Of a stretch of 64,000 nt of DNA, positions 1 through 8,863 are shown piece after piece. The stretch is from the NCBI GenBank assembly GCA_030159235.1, contig BSBG01000002.1, forward strand, positions 248,001-312,000. The letters run 5' to 3'. Under the pieces are notes generated by a model. The model searched no databases and was not told the DNA's origin. It worked only from the letters and a program-made list of their open reading frames with translations. Numbering within the stretch: position 1 is the stretch's first letter; the number at the start of each line of letters is the position of its first letter. Source of the DNA: Bacillus safensis (GTDB lineage: Bacteria; Bacillota; Bacilli; Bacillales; Bacillaceae). Position numbers and translations under genes: made by a program.

Positions 1-129
1 CAAAAAGTCGGTTCTCTACAGAAAGAAGGTTATTTTTATTTAACATTTAACCACGGTCTTTATTTACTTAACTTTCAAAATGCACAACGAAATAATCAAA
101 AACTGACCATCACTTCAAAGCTTCCATAA
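1..129 (+). CDS. C-terminal end of an unidentified protein (5' end outside window)
   Basis: An open frame runs from base 1 to a TAA at 127-129, giving 42 residues that end in ITSKLP. It is rich in aromatic and Asn residues (YFYLTFNHGLYLLNF), compatible with the last beta strands of a soluble or secreted protein. I do not recognise the family. It converges on yrzB and shares a bidirectional hairpin terminator with it, which supports a real gene end. In B. subtilis the gene after yrzB is on the same strand as yrzB, so a convergent gene here is a local difference. Confidence 0.55.
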   Translation, partial: QKVGSLQKEGYFYLTFNHGLYLLNFQNAQRNNQKLTITSKLP

Positions 130-133
130 ATAT

Positions 134-182
134 AAAAAGACCTGTGAAGAAAGATCAAGAAGATCCGTTCACAGGCCTTTTA
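134..182. terminator. Bidirectional terminator between the left-edge gene and yrzB
   Basis: A 14-bp inverted repeat with one mismatch (AAAAGACCTGTGAA against TTCACAGGCCTTTT) encloses a 20-nt loop. It has A/T-rich flanks on both sides, so it can end transcription from both convergent genes. Confidence 0.75.
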
Positions 183-188
183 TTCGTT

Positions 189-476
189 CTATTCTTCGTC
201 TTCTTCTTCTTGATCTAAGAACGTGTTCAACGTTTCTTCAATCATGTCCCACTCTTCATCCGTTTCAATTGGCTCTAGCTCGCCATCTTCACCGTCTTCG
301 TTCGGTGTGAAGCTTGATGCATGAATTTCAATTTCTTCGTTATCTTGTTCAGAAATTGGGTAGTAAAGAACATATGATTTGTTAAAATGGTCGCTTTCAA
401 AAGTAAATAGTACTTCGCAAAGCTGTTCATTTCCATTATCATCAACGATTGTAATTTGCTTTTCTCCGTGTTCCAT
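189..476 (-). CDS. yrzB: DUF1292 family acidic protein YrzB
   Basis: A 95-aa, very acidic protein of the DUF1292/UPF0473 family with a C-terminal run of Glu/Asp. Its molecular role is unknown. It is the last gene of the conserved alaS-yrzL-yrrK-yrzB cluster and follows yrrK by about 15 bp. The start is set at ATG 476, giving [11 protein letters not shown]. The GTG nine bases upstream lies inside the GAGGTGA Shine-Dalgarno and cannot be the initiator. A terminator follows directly. Family assignment is firm; function is not. Confidence 0.9.
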   Translation of the reverse strand: MEHGEKQITIVDDNGNEQLCEVLFTFESDHFNKSYVLYYPISEQDNEEIEIHASSFTPNEDGEDGELEPIETDEEWDMIEETLNTFLDQEEEDEE

Positions 477-491
477 TTGATTCACCTCATT

Positions 492-908
492 TTAATTTAA
501 GCTGTCTAAATATCCTTGAAGAATCATGACAGCCGCCATTTTATCAATGACTTTTTTACGCTTTTGTCTGCTCACATCTGCAGAGATGAGCATTTTTTCC
601 GCTGCCATTGTCGACAGACGCTCGTCCCAAAGCACAACAGGAACATTGTACGTGTTTTCTAACACTTTCGCAAATGATTGGCTGGCTTCGCCTCTAGGAC
701 CGACCGTACCGTTCATATTCTTTGGAAAGCCAAGTACAATTTTATCCGCTCCGTATTCCGCGATGATCTCAGACAGGCGGCTGAGACCAAAGTCTCCGCC
801 TGCTTCATCAATTTTAATGGTTTCAATCCCTTGCGCTGTCCATCCCATTTCATCACTGATCGCAACTCCAAGGGTTTTCGTGCCCAAGTCTAAGCCTAAA
901 ATTCTCAT
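492..908 (-). CDS. yrrK: YqgF/RuvX RNase H-fold nuclease (YrrK)
   Basis: A 138-aa protein of the YqgF (RuvX) family, with an RNase H-like fold related to RuvC resolvases. Family members act in 16S rRNA 5'-end maturation and possibly on Holliday junctions. Acidic residues expected for metal binding are visible: D7 in [12 protein letters not shown]95/E96 in WDERLST, and D122 in IDKMAAV. Length equals the usual family size. ATG 908 follows AGAGGCG. It sits between yrzL and yrzB in the alaS operon. The exact biochemical role in Bacillus is not settled. Confidence 0.92.
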   Translation of the reverse strand: MRILGLDLGTKTLGVAISDEMGWTAQGIETIKIDEAGGDFGLSRLSEIIAEYGADKIVLGFPKNMNGTVGPRGEASQSFAKVLENTYNVPVVLWDERLSTMAAEKMLISADVSRQKRKKVIDKMAAVMILQGYLDSLN

Positions 909-911
909 GTT

Positions 912-1178
912 TTACGCCTCTTTATGTGTCTCTAAGTACGATTTAACCAATTCCTCAATTAATTCGTCTCGTTCTAGTTTACGAATTAGGTTGCGTGCAT
1001 CCTGATGTCTTGGAATATAAGCAGGGTCGCCTGACAGCAAGTATCCGACAATTTGATTGATCGGGTTGTATCCTTTTTCTTGGAGTGCGTCATAAACTGT
1101 AATGAGCACTTCGTTCACATTGGTTTCAGCTGAATCATCAGAGAAGTTAAACTTCATTGTCTTATCAAATGAACTCAC
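912..1178 (-). CDS. yrzL: IreB family regulatory protein YrzL
   Basis: An 88-aa protein of the UPF0297/IreB family. In Enterococcus, IreB is a substrate of the PASTA kinase IreK and affects cephalosporin tolerance; the role in Bacillus is inferred from family only. The protein carries the conserved block [17 protein letters not shown] followed by a basic segment. The start is GTG 1178 ([10 protein letters not shown]), preceded by AGAGGTG; the upstream in-frame GTG is part of that Shine-Dalgarno. It lies 3 bp before yrrK, downstream of alaS. Confidence 0.9.
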   Translation of the reverse strand: MSSFDKTMKFNFSDDSAETNVNEVLITVYDALQEKGYNPINQIVGYLLSGDPAYIPRHQDARNLIRKLERDELIEELVKSYLETHKEA

Positions 1179-1266
1179 TGCTTCTTGCACCTCTCTTCCA
1201 ACATTCTACTAGCAAGCTTTTTCTAACCGCTCATCTAATACCATTATTCTACACTACATCGCCTGA

Positions 1267-3903
1267 TTATAAAACGGATTTGACAGATTCTTCGACAATT
1301 GCCAGTGCTTCTTCAAGCTTTTCTGGTTGTTTTCCGCCTGCTTGTGCCATGTCTGGACGTCCGCCTCCGCCTCCGCCGCAGATTTCAGCTGCCTGCTTCA
1401 CAAGCTTCCCTGCATGTAGACCTTTTTCGATCACGTCTTTTGTCACTCCTGCTGAAATGTTTACTTTTCCGTTTTGAACAGCACCAAGCACGATAACAGC
1501 TGATCCTAATTTAGCTTTCAAGTCGTCAACCATTGTTCTTAAATGGTTCATGTCTTTGGCGTTTACTTTTTGTGTTAAGACGTTCACTCCGCCAACTTCT
1601 ATCACTTTTTCTAAAATAGACCCTGCTTCTGCCTGGCTTAATTTCGCAAGTAGAGATTCGTTTTCTCTTTGAACCTCTTTTAAATCTGCCTGTAATGAAG
1701 CAATACGTTTTGGTACGTCCTTCGTATTAGACTTCAGCTCACTTGCTGCCTGCTCTAAAATCGCCAGCTGGTCATTTAATTCTTTGTAGGCACCTTGACC
1801 AGTTACTGCCTCAATCCGGCGTGTTCCAGCACCAATACCCGATTCAGACGCAATTTTAAACAAACCGATTTCCGCAGTGTTTTGCACGTGACAGCCGCCG
1901 CATAGCTCGATGCTGTAATCACCCACTTGGACAACGCGGACAATATCGCCATACTTCTCGCCAAAGAGCGCCATTGCACCCATGTCTTTTGCTTCAGCAA
2001 TTGGCTTCAGGTCAATCGCAACAGAGATGCCTTCCCAGATCTTTTCGTTCACGATTTTTTCAATTTGAGACAATTCTTCTTTCGTTACTTGTCCAAAATG
2101 AGAGAAATCAAAGCGAAGTCTGTTTTCGTTCACAAGTGACCCTGCTTGATTCACGTGGTTGCCCAATACATCTTTTAGCGCCTGATGCAACAGATGCGTT
2201 GCTGTATGGTTTTTCACAATGCCTTTTCGTAGAGCTGATTCCACTTCTGCTGTGACTTCAAGCCCTTTTTTGGCCGTACCGCTTACGACGACTCCTTCAT
2301 GGACATGCTGACCGTTTGGCGCTTTTTTCACATCTTTGATATCAATGATGACTTCTGCGCTTTTTAATGTCCCTTTATCAGCCACTTGTCCGCCGCTTTC
2401 CGCATAGAAAGGTGTTTCATCTAACAAGATTTGCACTGTATTGCCTTCATGTGCTTCCGAGACAATTTCACCATTTTGAAGCAATTCAATAATACGGGCA
2501 TCTGCTGCTAGATTTTTGTAGCCAACGAAGGTGCTTTCTACTTTAATATCCCCTAGAGCGCCGCCTTGAACCTGCATACTGCCGACATCTTGTCTTGCAT
2601 TTCTTGCACGTTCACGCTGCTTCTCCATCTCTGCCTGGAAGCCTTCTCGATCAACTGTCATGTTCTCGTCTTCTGCGTATTCTTCTGTCAGCTCGACAGG
2701 GAATCCATACGTGTCATACAGTTTAAATACATCTTCACCTGAAATTTGTGAGCTGCCTTTGTCTCTTTCTTTTTTGATCACTTCTGACAAAATGGCTAAC
2801 CCTTCGTTCAGTGTTTCATGGAAACGTTCTTCTTCATTTTTGATGACTTTCGCAATAAATTCTTCTTTTTCTTGAACATCTGGATAGAAATCCTTCATGA
2901 TCTCAGCCACAACTGGCACTAAATCATACATAAATGGACGGTGGATATGGATCGTTTTTGCATAACGCACAGCACGGCGCAGCAAACGTCTTAATACATA
3001 TCCGCGGCCTTCATTGGAAGGAAGCGCTCCGTCACTTACAGCAAAGGCAACGGTCCGGATGTGGTCAGCAATGACTTTAAAGGCTGTATCCTTTTCCTTC
3101 GACAAACCGTAGCTTTCTCCAGAAATGGTTTCGACTGCACGAATAATTGGCATGAATAGATCTGTATCAAAGTTCGTCGGCACATTTTGAATGACTGATA
3201 CCATTCGTTCAAGACCCATTCCTGTATCAATGTTTTTCTTAGGAAGTGGTGTGTATGTACCATCTGGATTATGGTTAAATTCAGAGAACACAAGGTTCCA
3301 CACTTCTAAATAACGCTCATTTTCCCCGCCTGGATATAATTCTGGATCGTTCATGTCGTCACCGTAAGATTCGCCGCGGTCATAAAAAATTTCCGTATTC
3401 GGTCCACTTGGGCCCTCACCAATATCCCAGAAGTTTCCTTCAAGACGAATGATACGTTCTTCAGGCACACCAATTTTATCTCTCCAAAGAATATACGCTT
3501 CTTCGTCCTCTGGGTGGACTGTCACAGATAACAAATTCGGATCAAAGCCAATCCACTCGTCACTTGTGAGGAATTCCCACGCCCATTCGACGGCCTCGTC
3601 TTTAAAATAGTCACCAATAGAGAAGTTGCCAAGCATTTCAAAGAACGTGTGATGGCGTGCTGTTTTCCCTACATTTTCAATATCATTTGTACGAATTGAT
3701 TTTTGTGCGTTACAAATACGCGGATTGTCAGGTACAACGCGGCCATCAAAGTATTTCTTTAATGTTGCCACACCGCTGTTGATCCACAAAAGTGTCGGAT
3801 CGTCATGCGGTACGAGTGATGCACTCGGTTCGACAGCATGTCCTTTTTCTTTAAAAAAGTCTAAAAACATTTGACGTACTTGAGCTGAAGTTAAAGTTTT
3901 CAT
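1267..3903 (-). CDS. alaS: Alanine-tRNA ligase
   Basis: An 878-aa alanyl-tRNA synthetase that charges tRNA-Ala and clears Ser/Gly mischarging through its editing domain. Domains in order are the class II catalytic core at the N-terminus, tRNA-binding helices, the editing domain with zinc-type motifs HTATHLLHQ (about residue 565) and CGGCHV (about 665), and the C-Ala domain ending in a Gly-rich GGGGGGRPD stretch. Length matches the B. subtilis enzyme. ATG 3903 follows GGGAGG. It is first in the alaS-yrzL-yrrK-yrzB operon and is controlled by the T-box leader directly upstream. Confidence 0.98.
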   Translation of the reverse strand: MKTLTSAQVRQMFLDFFKEKGHAVEPSASLVPHDDPTLLWINSGVATLKKYFDGRVVPDNPRICNAQKSIRTNDIENVGKTARHHTFFEMLGNFSIGDYFKDEAVEWAWEFLTSDEWIGFDPNLLSVTVHPEDEEAYILWRDKIGVPEERIIRLEGNFWDIGEGPSGPNTEIFYDRGESYGDDMNDPELYPGGENERYLEVWNLVFSEFNHNPDGTYTPLPKKNIDTGMGLERMVSVIQNVPTNFDTDLFMPIIRAVETISGESYGLSKEKDTAFKVIADHIRTVAFAVSDGALPSNEGRGYVLRRLLRRAVRYAKTIHIHRPFMYDLVPVVAEIMKDFYPDVQEKEEFIAKVIKNEEERFHETLNEGLAILSEVIKKERDKGSSQISGEDVFKLYDTYGFPVELTEEYAEDENMTVDREGFQAEMEKQRERARNARQDVGSMQVQGGALGDIKVESTFVGYKNLAADARIIELLQNGEIVSEAHEGNTVQILLDETPFYAESGGQVADKGTLKSAEVIIDIKDVKKAPNGQHVHEGVVVSGTAKKGLEVTAEVESALRKGIVKNHTATHLLHQALKDVLGNHVNQAGSLVNENRLRFDFSHFGQVTKEELSQIEKIVNEKIWEGISVAIDLKPIAEAKDMGAMALFGEKYGDIVRVVQVGDYSIELCGGCHVQNTAEIGLFKIASESGIGAGTRRIEAVTGQGAYKELNDQLAILEQAASELKSNTKDVPKRIASLQADLKEVQRENESLLAKLSQAEAGSILEKVIEVGGVNVLTQKVNAKDMNHLRTMVDDLKAKLGSAVIVLGAVQNGKVNISAGVTKDVIEKGLHAGKLVKQAAEICGGGGGGRPDMAQAGGKQPEKLEEALAIVEESVKSVL

Positions 3904-3943
3904 TCAAATATCCTCCCTTATCATTCATCAATTTCCACACAAA

Positions 3944-4205
3944 CACAAAAACATCCCGCCCTATGCAAGCACAAAACGACTTACACAGGGACGAGATGTT
4001 CTCGCGGTACCACCCTGATTATAGACCTATTCGTCTATCACCTTCACATCCGATAACGCCGGAAGAGAGCGGCAGTGTTTATCTGCACTCGGGACTAGCT
4101 TCCGTTAAAGGTCTGATAAGGCTTTTCTCAGCAAATAAAGCCTCTCTCTGCAACAGCTTTTTAACGTACTCGGGTCCGTCATTGAATTCAATATGTATGA
4201 ATCGA
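3944..4205 (-). promoter_or_regulatory. Ala T-box leader of alaS
   Basis: On the minus strand the leader contains the T-box core AGGGTGGTACCGCG (rev. 4016-4003), an AGTA motif in Stem I, and a candidate specifier GCT (Ala, 4099-4097) flanked by GGAA and AGTCC. The leader ends in a strong terminator, CATCTCGTCCC pairing with GGGCGGGATG and then TTTTT (4000-3946). Uncharged tRNA-Ala is expected to stabilise the antiterminator and allow alaS transcription. Specifier placement is by eye; the T-box identity is certain. Confidence 0.93.
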
Positions 4206-4209
4206 AATT

Positions 4210-4238
4210 ATTATAGACAACTCGGCTCGTCTTGTCAA
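4210..4238 (-). promoter_or_regulatory. Sigma-A promoter of alaS
   Basis: Perfect consensus boxes on the minus strand: TTGACA (4238-4233), 17-bp spacer, TATAAT (4215-4210). The -35 box contains the TGA stop codon of yrrI. Confidence 0.92.
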
Positions 4239-5299
4239 TGAACGCTTCGTCTCATCAGGATATATTGCACAATCATCACCCTGATAATCGCAGCTGCTGG
4301 TACAGCTAAAATCATCCCAATTAAGCCAAACAGCTCTCCCCCTGCGAGCAAGACAAGCATAATGACGACTGGATGCATATGAAGACTTCTCCCTACAATA
4401 ATCGGGCTGAGGACATTGCTCTCTAAAAATTGCAGCACGGCTACTGTAATCAGCACAATGATGACCGATTTGACCGAGATCGTAAACGCAATAAAGATAG
4501 CAGGAATCGCACCAATAATCGGTCCAAAATACGGAATCACGTTCGTTGCTCCTATCAGCATGCCAAGGACGAGCGGATACGGGATATGAAACAGCCAGAG
4601 CACAATGGCTGCTGCACCCCCGATTAAAGAACAGACAAGCAGCTGGCCTCTAATATAGTCACCAAGCGATTCATCCACTGCTTTTACAAAAGCATGCCCC
4701 CTCTTCCTAAATGATGGCGGCGTCAAATACCATGCAGCCCGCTTCATCGTATTCATGTCTTTCACCATATAAAAAACAAGAAAAGGTATGAGTGCAGCGA
4801 CTAATGCGTAATCAAGTAAAACTTTACAGCTTAAAATCATCCGCTCTGCGCCGCTCGCTGCATATGTCTCCGATTGAACAATGAAGCGATCCAAGCGGTC
4901 GTGAAGCCCATCAGGCCAATGGCTTGTATGACGATGAATATGTGATAAAGCGCCATTGTATGTTTCAGCAAGCACAGGAATTTGTTCTGACAGCTCATTT
5001 AACTGTGCGATCATCACAGGTGCCCCTTTATACACCGCAAAACCAATCCCGCCAAAAAACAGTACATAAATGAATAAAAGACTGACAGTTCTCGGTAACC
5101 CACGCGCGTGCAGTCTTTCCACAATAGGATAAAGCAAATAAGAAATAAAAATGGCAATGATAAGCGGAATCAGAACCGCCTTCAGCAATAAAAAAATAGG
5201 CATCCATAACTCGTCGAGCTGCAATAAAATGAGCAAGGATGCAAGGACAAGCAGGATCCCTGCAGCATATATCAGAAATTGGATCGGACGTTTCTTCAC
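4235..5299 (-). CDS. yrrI: AI-2E family (UPF0118) membrane transporter YrrI
   Basis: A 354-aa multi-spanning membrane protein of the AI-2E exporter/UPF0118 family. It has hydrophobic segments at both ends and a central re-entrant region; the conserved ATNVIPYFGPIIGAIPA block near residue 260 is typical. Substrates in Bacillus are unknown; relatives export AI-2 or exchange Na+/H+. The start is GTG 5299 (VKKRPIQF), preceded by AAAGAGGTG. The earlier in-frame GTG lies inside that Shine-Dalgarno. Its stop codon sits within the alaS -35 box, so no terminator separates it from the T-box leader. Confidence 0.9.
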   Translation of the reverse strand: MKKRPIQFLIYAAGILLVLASLLILLQLDELWMPIFLLLKAVLIPLIIAIFISYLLYPIVERLHARGLPRTVSLLFIYVLFFGGIGFAVYKGAPVMIAQLNELSEQIPVLAETYNGALSHIHRHTSHWPDGLHDRLDRFIVQSETYAASGAERMILSCKVLLDYALVAALIPFLVFYMVKDMNTMKRAAWYLTPPSFRKRGHAFVKAVDESLGDYIRGQLLVCSLIGGAAAIVLWLFHIPYPLVLGMLIGATNVIPYFGPIIGAIPAIFIAFTISVKSVIIVLITVAVLQFLESNVLSPIIVGRSLHMHPVVIMLVLLAGGELFGLIGMILAVPAAAIIRVMIVQYILMRRSVH

Positions 5300-5468
5300 C
5301 TTTTTCACCTCTTTTCTTATTGTTTAACCATCTTCTGCAATTATCCACGTAAATAAAATTTGTCCTAACTTTGTTAAAAATGAATACACATGAAACATAC
5401 AGCTCCATCCAAAGTCACTGTTTGCTGTAAAATCTCGTCAGAAAATATTCCATTATTTACTTCTTTTT

Positions 5469-5487
5469 ACACAAGGTGTGTTAGAAT
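5469..5487 (+). promoter_or_regulatory. Candidate extended -10 promoter of glnQHMP
   Basis: TGTTAGAAT (5479-5487) is an extended -10 element; no good -35 box is visible. A small dyad ACAC/GTGT (5469-5479) overlaps it and could be an operator. The operon starts about 45 bp downstream. Confidence 0.5.
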
Positions 5488-5529
5488 CCACTTTAGCTTT
5501 AGCCAATGAAACACAAGAGGAGGTTCTTC

Positions 5530-6258
5530 ATGATCACATTCGAAGAAGTCAACAAGCATTATGGCCAGTTCCATGTACTTAAGGACATTAACCTACATAT
5601 TCAAAAAGGTGAGGTTGTTGTGATCATCGGTCCTTCAGGATCTGGTAAAAGCACGATGCTCAGGTGCATTAATCGTCTTGAAAGCATTGATGAGGGAAAA
5701 GTCCTCGTCAATCAAGTGTCTGTTCAGCATCCGAAGACCAACATCAATCTTGTCAGACAAAATATCGGCATGGTGTTTCAGCATTTTCACCTCTATCCGC
5801 ATAAGACGGTGCTTGAAAACATTATGCTTGCGCCGATGAAGGTCAAAAAAGTAAGCAAGGAAGAAGCGAAGGAAACAGCTGAATTTTATTTACATAAAGT
5901 CGGCATTCCTGATAAGGCTGACGCCTATCCTTCAAGACTTTCGGGCGGACAGCAACAGCGCGTTGCCATTGCACGAGGGCTTGCGATGAAGCCAGAGGTG
6001 ATGCTTTTCGACGAACCGACATCCGCACTTGACCCAGAGATGATCGGCGAGGTATTAGATGTGATGAAGCAGTTGGCCCGCGAAGGGATGACCATGGTTG
6101 TCGTCACACATGAGATGGGCTTTGCCCGAGAAGTGGCTGACCGTATTGTTTTTATTGATGAAGGCAGAATTCTTGAAGAATCAACACCGGCTGCCTTTTA
6201 TGAAAAACCGCAAGAGAAACGTGCCCAATTATTTTTAAGCCGGATTTTAAATCACTAA
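5530..6258 (+). CDS. glnQ: Glutamine ABC transporter ATP-binding protein
   Basis: A 242-aa ATPase of the polar amino acid ABC importer family, powering glutamine uptake with GlnH, GlnM and GlnP. Walker A is GPSGSGKST (residues 34-42). The Q-loop region, signature [10 protein letters not shown], Walker [12 protein letters not shown] and the switch His in VVVTHEMG are all present. The start is ATG 5530, following AGAGGAGG by 6 nt; the upstream in-frame ATG at 5506 precedes the Shine-Dalgarno. It is first gene of a four-gene operon, 14 bp before glnH. Confidence 0.96.
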   Translation: MITFEEVNKHYGQFHVLKDINLHIQKGEVVVIIGPSGSGKSTMLRCINRLESIDEGKVLVNQVSVQHPKTNINLVRQNIGMVFQHFHLYPHKTVLENIMLAPMKVKKVSKEEAKETAEFYLHKVGIPDKADAYPSRLSGGQQQRVAIARGLAMKPEVMLFDEPTSALDPEMIGEVLDVMKQLAREGMTMVVVTHEMGFAREVADRIVFIDEGRILEESTPAAFYEKPQEKRAQLFLSRILNH

Positions 6259-6272
6259 GGGGGAATGGTTTG

Positions 6273-7082
6273 ATGAAAAAAATGAAACGCTTTGGCCTAC
6301 TGCTCTTTATGACTTGCTGTATTGCCGCTTTAGCTGCTTGTGGTTCTGCTGAAAAAGGTTCAACTGATGCGAAACAAGGAAGCTCATTAGAAGCCATTAA
6401 AAAAGACAAAAAGATGATTTTCGGAGTAAAAAATGACACACGTCTATTCGGTTTAAAAAATCCTAGCAGCGGCGATATTGAAGGGTTTGATATTGATATT
6501 GCAAAAGCCATCACAAAAGAAATACTCGGCGATAAAGGAAAAGCAGAATTCAAAGAAGTCACATCTAAAACGAGAATTCCTTTGCTTCAAAAGGGGGATA
6601 TCCATGCGATTGTTGCGACCATGACGATTACAGAAGAGCGTAAAAAAGAAGTCAATTTCTCAGATGTTTATTTTGAAGCAGGACAATCACTGCTTGTGAA
6701 AAAAGGAAGCGATATTCAATCCATTGATGATCTTAAAAAAGGGACGAAGGTGCTTGCCGTGAAAGGATCTACTTCTTCTCAAAATATTCGCGAGAAAGCA
6801 CCTGAAGCATCCGTATTAGAATTCGAGAACTATCAGGAAGCTTTTACAGCCTTAAAATCAAACCAAGGGCAAGTGCTGACAACAGATAATGCGATCTTAT
6901 TTGGTATGGCAGACGAGGATTCAAATTACGAAGTGGTCGGCGGCACCTTTACGGATGAGCCTTATGGCATTGCCGTGAAAAAAGGCGATCAAGAATTAAC
7001 GGATGCGATCAATAAAGCATTAAAAACATTAAAAGACAATGGAGAGTATGACAAGATACATCAAAAATGGATCAAAGAATAA
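6273..7082 (+). CDS. glnH: Glutamine-binding lipoprotein
   Basis: A 269-aa family 3 extracellular solute-binding lipoprotein. The signal peptide ends in the lipobox LAAC (about residues 20-23), so the protein is anchored to the outer face of the membrane. The ligand-binding fold starts around DKKMIFGVKNDTRLFG and shows the family signature GFDIDIAKAI. It delivers glutamine to GlnMP. The start is ATG 6273 after AAGGGGG; an adjacent TTG one codon earlier is less likely. A 79-bp gap with a stem-loop separates it from glnM. Confidence 0.94.
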   Translation: MKKMKRFGLLLFMTCCIAALAACGSAEKGSTDAKQGSSLEAIKKDKKMIFGVKNDTRLFGLKNPSSGDIEGFDIDIAKAITKEILGDKGKAEFKEVTSKTRIPLLQKGDIHAIVATMTITEERKKEVNFSDVYFEAGQSLLVKKGSDIQSIDDLKKGTKVLAVKGSTSSQNIREKAPEASVLEFENYQEAFTALKSNQGQVLTTDNAILFGMADEDSNYEVVGGTFTDEPYGIAVKKGDQELTDAINKALKTLKDNGEYDKIHQKWIKE

Positions 7083-7110
7083 CGGTTTGACTCGTACAAA
7101 TCAATGCCCT

Positions 7111-7137
7111 CAGGTGAGCCGCTCATTGGCTCCCCTG
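7111..7137 (+). other. Intercistronic stem-loop between glnH and glnM
   Basis: CAGGTGAGCC (7111-7120) pairs with GGCTCCCCTG (7128-7137), 10 bp with one mismatch around a 7-nt loop. No U-run follows, so it is not a typical terminator. Such hairpins often protect the 3' end of a binding-protein mRNA so that it exceeds the permease; that role is inferred here. Confidence 0.65.
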
Positions 7138-7161
7138 TTGATCAGGAAGGAAGTGAACTGA

Positions 7162-7815
7162 TTGCTGCGGTTTTCCATTCTCACTGAAAACTTCAATCTT
7201 TATTTAGAAGGATTTAAATATACCATTGGTGCAAGTGTCATTGCTTTGATTGGAAGCTTTTTAATCGGTACACTCATTGCCATTATGAGAATTGCGCCGC
7301 TCAGGCCGCTCAACTGGTTAGGAACGGCTTACGTGGAATTTATTCGGAATATTCCGTTATTATTGATCACATTTGTTTTCTTCTTTGGCTTACCAGTGCT
7401 AGGCATAGTCGCAGATGGTTTTACCGCCGGAACGATCGCCCTTGCCATTTATACGTCTGCCTTTATTGCCGAAGCCATTCGTGCAGGGATACAAGCTGTA
7501 CCGCTTGGCCAAATGGAAGCAGCCCGCGCTTCAGGTCTGTCATATGGCGGGACAATGCGGTATATCATTTTGCCGCAGGCGATTAAAATTGTCATCCCCC
7601 CTCTTGGAAATCAATTTATTAACCTTGTCAAAAACTCCTCTATTTTAGGAGTCATTGCCGGATTTGATCTCATGTATCAAGGGGATCTCATTGCGTCTAG
7701 GACATTTGTGACGTTTGATGTCTACATCTTTGTTGCCATGTTCTATCTGCTGTTAACCATTCCGCTCAGTCTAGGTGTTGGTTATTTAGAAAGAAGATTA
7801 GCAAGAAGCCACTAG
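7162..7815 (+). CDS. glnM: Glutamine ABC transporter permease
   Basis: A 217-aa HisM/GlnP-type permease with about five membrane spans and the cytoplasmic EAA loop (EAARASGLSYGGTMRYIILPQA) that docks on GlnQ. It starts with TTG 7162 behind AGGAAGG. It pairs with GlnP as a heterodimeric channel. It lies 15 bp before glnP and shares its architecture, as expected of ancient duplicates. Confidence 0.93.
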   Translation: MLRFSILTENFNLYLEGFKYTIGASVIALIGSFLIGTLIAIMRIAPLRPLNWLGTAYVEFIRNIPLLLITFVFFFGLPVLGIVADGFTAGTIALAIYTSAFIAEAIRAGIQAVPLGQMEAARASGLSYGGTMRYIILPQAIKIVIPPLGNQFINLVKNSSILGVIAGFDLMYQGDLIASRTFVTFDVYIFVAMFYLLLTIPLSLGVGYLERRLARSH

Positions 7816-7830
7816 AAAGGAGGAAACATC

Positions 7831-8481
7831 ATGGATTTTATAGGTGCCTACCAGCCTGATCATCTCGCCTTTTTACTTGAAGGATTTGCTGTCACCTTAA
7901 AAGTGGCTTTTATCTCCATCATTTTGAGCTTTATCATTGGATTAGTCGTTGGCACATTGCGGTTCGCTCAAATTCCGGTTTTATCAAAAGTGCTTGCGGT
8001 TGCTGTAGAAACCATTCGGAACCTGCCGCTTTTGCTGATCATTTTTTTCACGTATTTTGCATTGCCTGAAATCGGAATCAAGCTGAGCATTACAGCTTCA
8101 GCCATTGCAGCTTTAACTGTGTTTGAATCAGCGATGCTGTCAGAAATCATTCGAAGCGGTCTTAAATCCATCGATAAGGGTCAGGTTGAAGCAGCCAGGT
8201 CTTCTGGTTTAACCTATATTCAAACCTTGAAAACGATTATTATGCCGCAGGCCCTGCGCCGAATGGTGCCGCCAATTGTGAGTCAATTCATATCTCTTTT
8301 AAAAGATACATCGCTTGCCGTGGTCATTGCGCTCCCAGAATTATTACATCACGCACAAATATTAAACGGTCAAAGCCAATCTTATTTACTTCCTATTTTC
8401 CTTTTGGCCGCCATGATGTATTTTGTCGTCAATTTCAGCTTATCTTTGCTTGCACGCCGATTAGAATACCGGCAGACATAA
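7831..8481 (+). CDS. glnP: Glutamine ABC transporter permease
   Basis: A 216-aa second permease of the importer, with the EAA loop VEAARSSGLTYIQTLKTIIM and hydrophobic spans throughout. ATG 8831-type spacing is ideal: AAAGGAGG precedes ATG 7831. It is the last gene of glnQHMP. Its terminator hairpin follows within 5 bp and is duplicated further on, flanking a repeat element. Confidence 0.93.
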   Translation: MDFIGAYQPDHLAFLLEGFAVTLKVAFISIILSFIIGLVVGTLRFAQIPVLSKVLAVAVETIRNLPLLLIIFFTYFALPEIGIKLSITASAIAALTVFESAMLSEIIRSGLKSIDKGQVEAARSSGLTYIQTLKTIIMPQALRRMVPPIVSQFISLLKDTSLAVVIALPELLHHAQILNGQSQSYLLPIFLLAAMMYFVVNFSLSLLARRLEYRQT

Positions 8482-8485
8482 AAAA

Positions 8486-8506
8486 GACATCCGCTTGACG
8501 GATGTC
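8486..8506 (+). terminator. glnP terminator hairpin, first copy
   Basis: Stem GACATCCG/CGGATGTC with loop CTTGA, immediately after the glnP stop. It is followed here by TCAGGTTG rather than a T-run. An identical 21-bp copy at 8683-8703 does carry the T-rich tail (CCTTTTG). The first copy may have lost its tail when repeat copy 1 arrived. Confidence 0.7.
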
Positions 8507-8682
8507 TCAGGTTGTTGACAAAGGGCTAAAATGATCTTGATTTTAGCCCTTTGTCTTCTTTTCAGCGTGATAGAAAGCCTTTGCAGTCTAGGAAGGACGA
8601 GCACCGGAACGGAGCGAATTTGACATTCGTGAGTACCGGCGCGCAGACCTGACAACGAATGCGAGGGTTTGTCTACACGCTG
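8507..8682 (+). repeat. Interspersed structured repeat, copy 1 (longest)
   Basis: A 176-bp intergenic element. Its outer ends form an imperfect inverted repeat: CAGGTTGTTGACAAA at the left, and CAGCGTGTAGACAAA reading in from the right (12 of 15 match). Next comes a perfect 16-bp stem with a 7-nt loop (8517-8555, core AAAGGGCTAAAAT/ATTTTAGCCCTTT). The conserved core follows, from TTCAGCGTGATAGAAA to GTTTGTCTACACGCTG. This copy has an extra 32 bp compared with copy 2, between GAGCACCGG (8599) and GAGTACCGG (8631). It is flanked on both sides by the same 21-bp terminator hairpin. No coding potential is apparent. Confidence 0.85.
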
Positions 8683-8703
8683 GACATCCGCTTGACGGAT
8701 GTC
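8683..8703 (+). terminator. glnP terminator hairpin, second copy with T-rich tail
   Basis: Identical to 8486-8506 and followed by CCTTTTG. It also lies just downstream of the convergent yrzQ and could end that transcript, though on the minus strand it lacks a T-run. Confidence 0.75.
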
Positions 8704-8711
8704 CCTTTTGT

Positions 8712-8843
8712 TTACATCATTCTCATAACACGTTTTCTTAGCTTTTTCATATCCCGCTTTGATGGCATATCATATCGACTTGCAAAGTGATATGCTAGTG
8801 CGCCTGCACCAAGCGTTAATAGTGAAGAAGTCATTTTGCCCAT
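8712..8843 (-). CDS. yrzQ: Small DUF3918-type protein YrzQ
   Basis: A 43-aa ORF, MGKMTSSLLTLGAGALAYHF at the N-terminus and a basic RDMKKLRKRVMRMM tail. ATG 8843 is preceded by AAGGGGG at 8-nt spacing. The N-terminal half is hydrophobic, so membrane association is likely. It resembles the B. subtilis YrzQ family, which lies in the same place next to yrzR. Function is unknown. Confidence 0.75.
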   Translation of the reverse strand: MGKMTSSLLTLGAGALAYHFASRYDMPSKRDMKKLRKRVMRMM

Positions 8844-8863
8844 TCGTAATTCCCCCTTAACAC

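Noticed and set aside
526..1005. Long plus-strand ORFs opposite yrrK, alaS, relA, secDF, safA and others
   Set aside because: They mirror conserved genes, have no Shine-Dalgarno and no family resemblance; they are reading-frame shadows.
5373..5389. TnrA/GlnR-like box TGTTA-N7-ATACA upstream of glnQ
   Set aside because: One mismatch in the conserved half-site and about 90 bp from the predicted promoter; too weak to claim.
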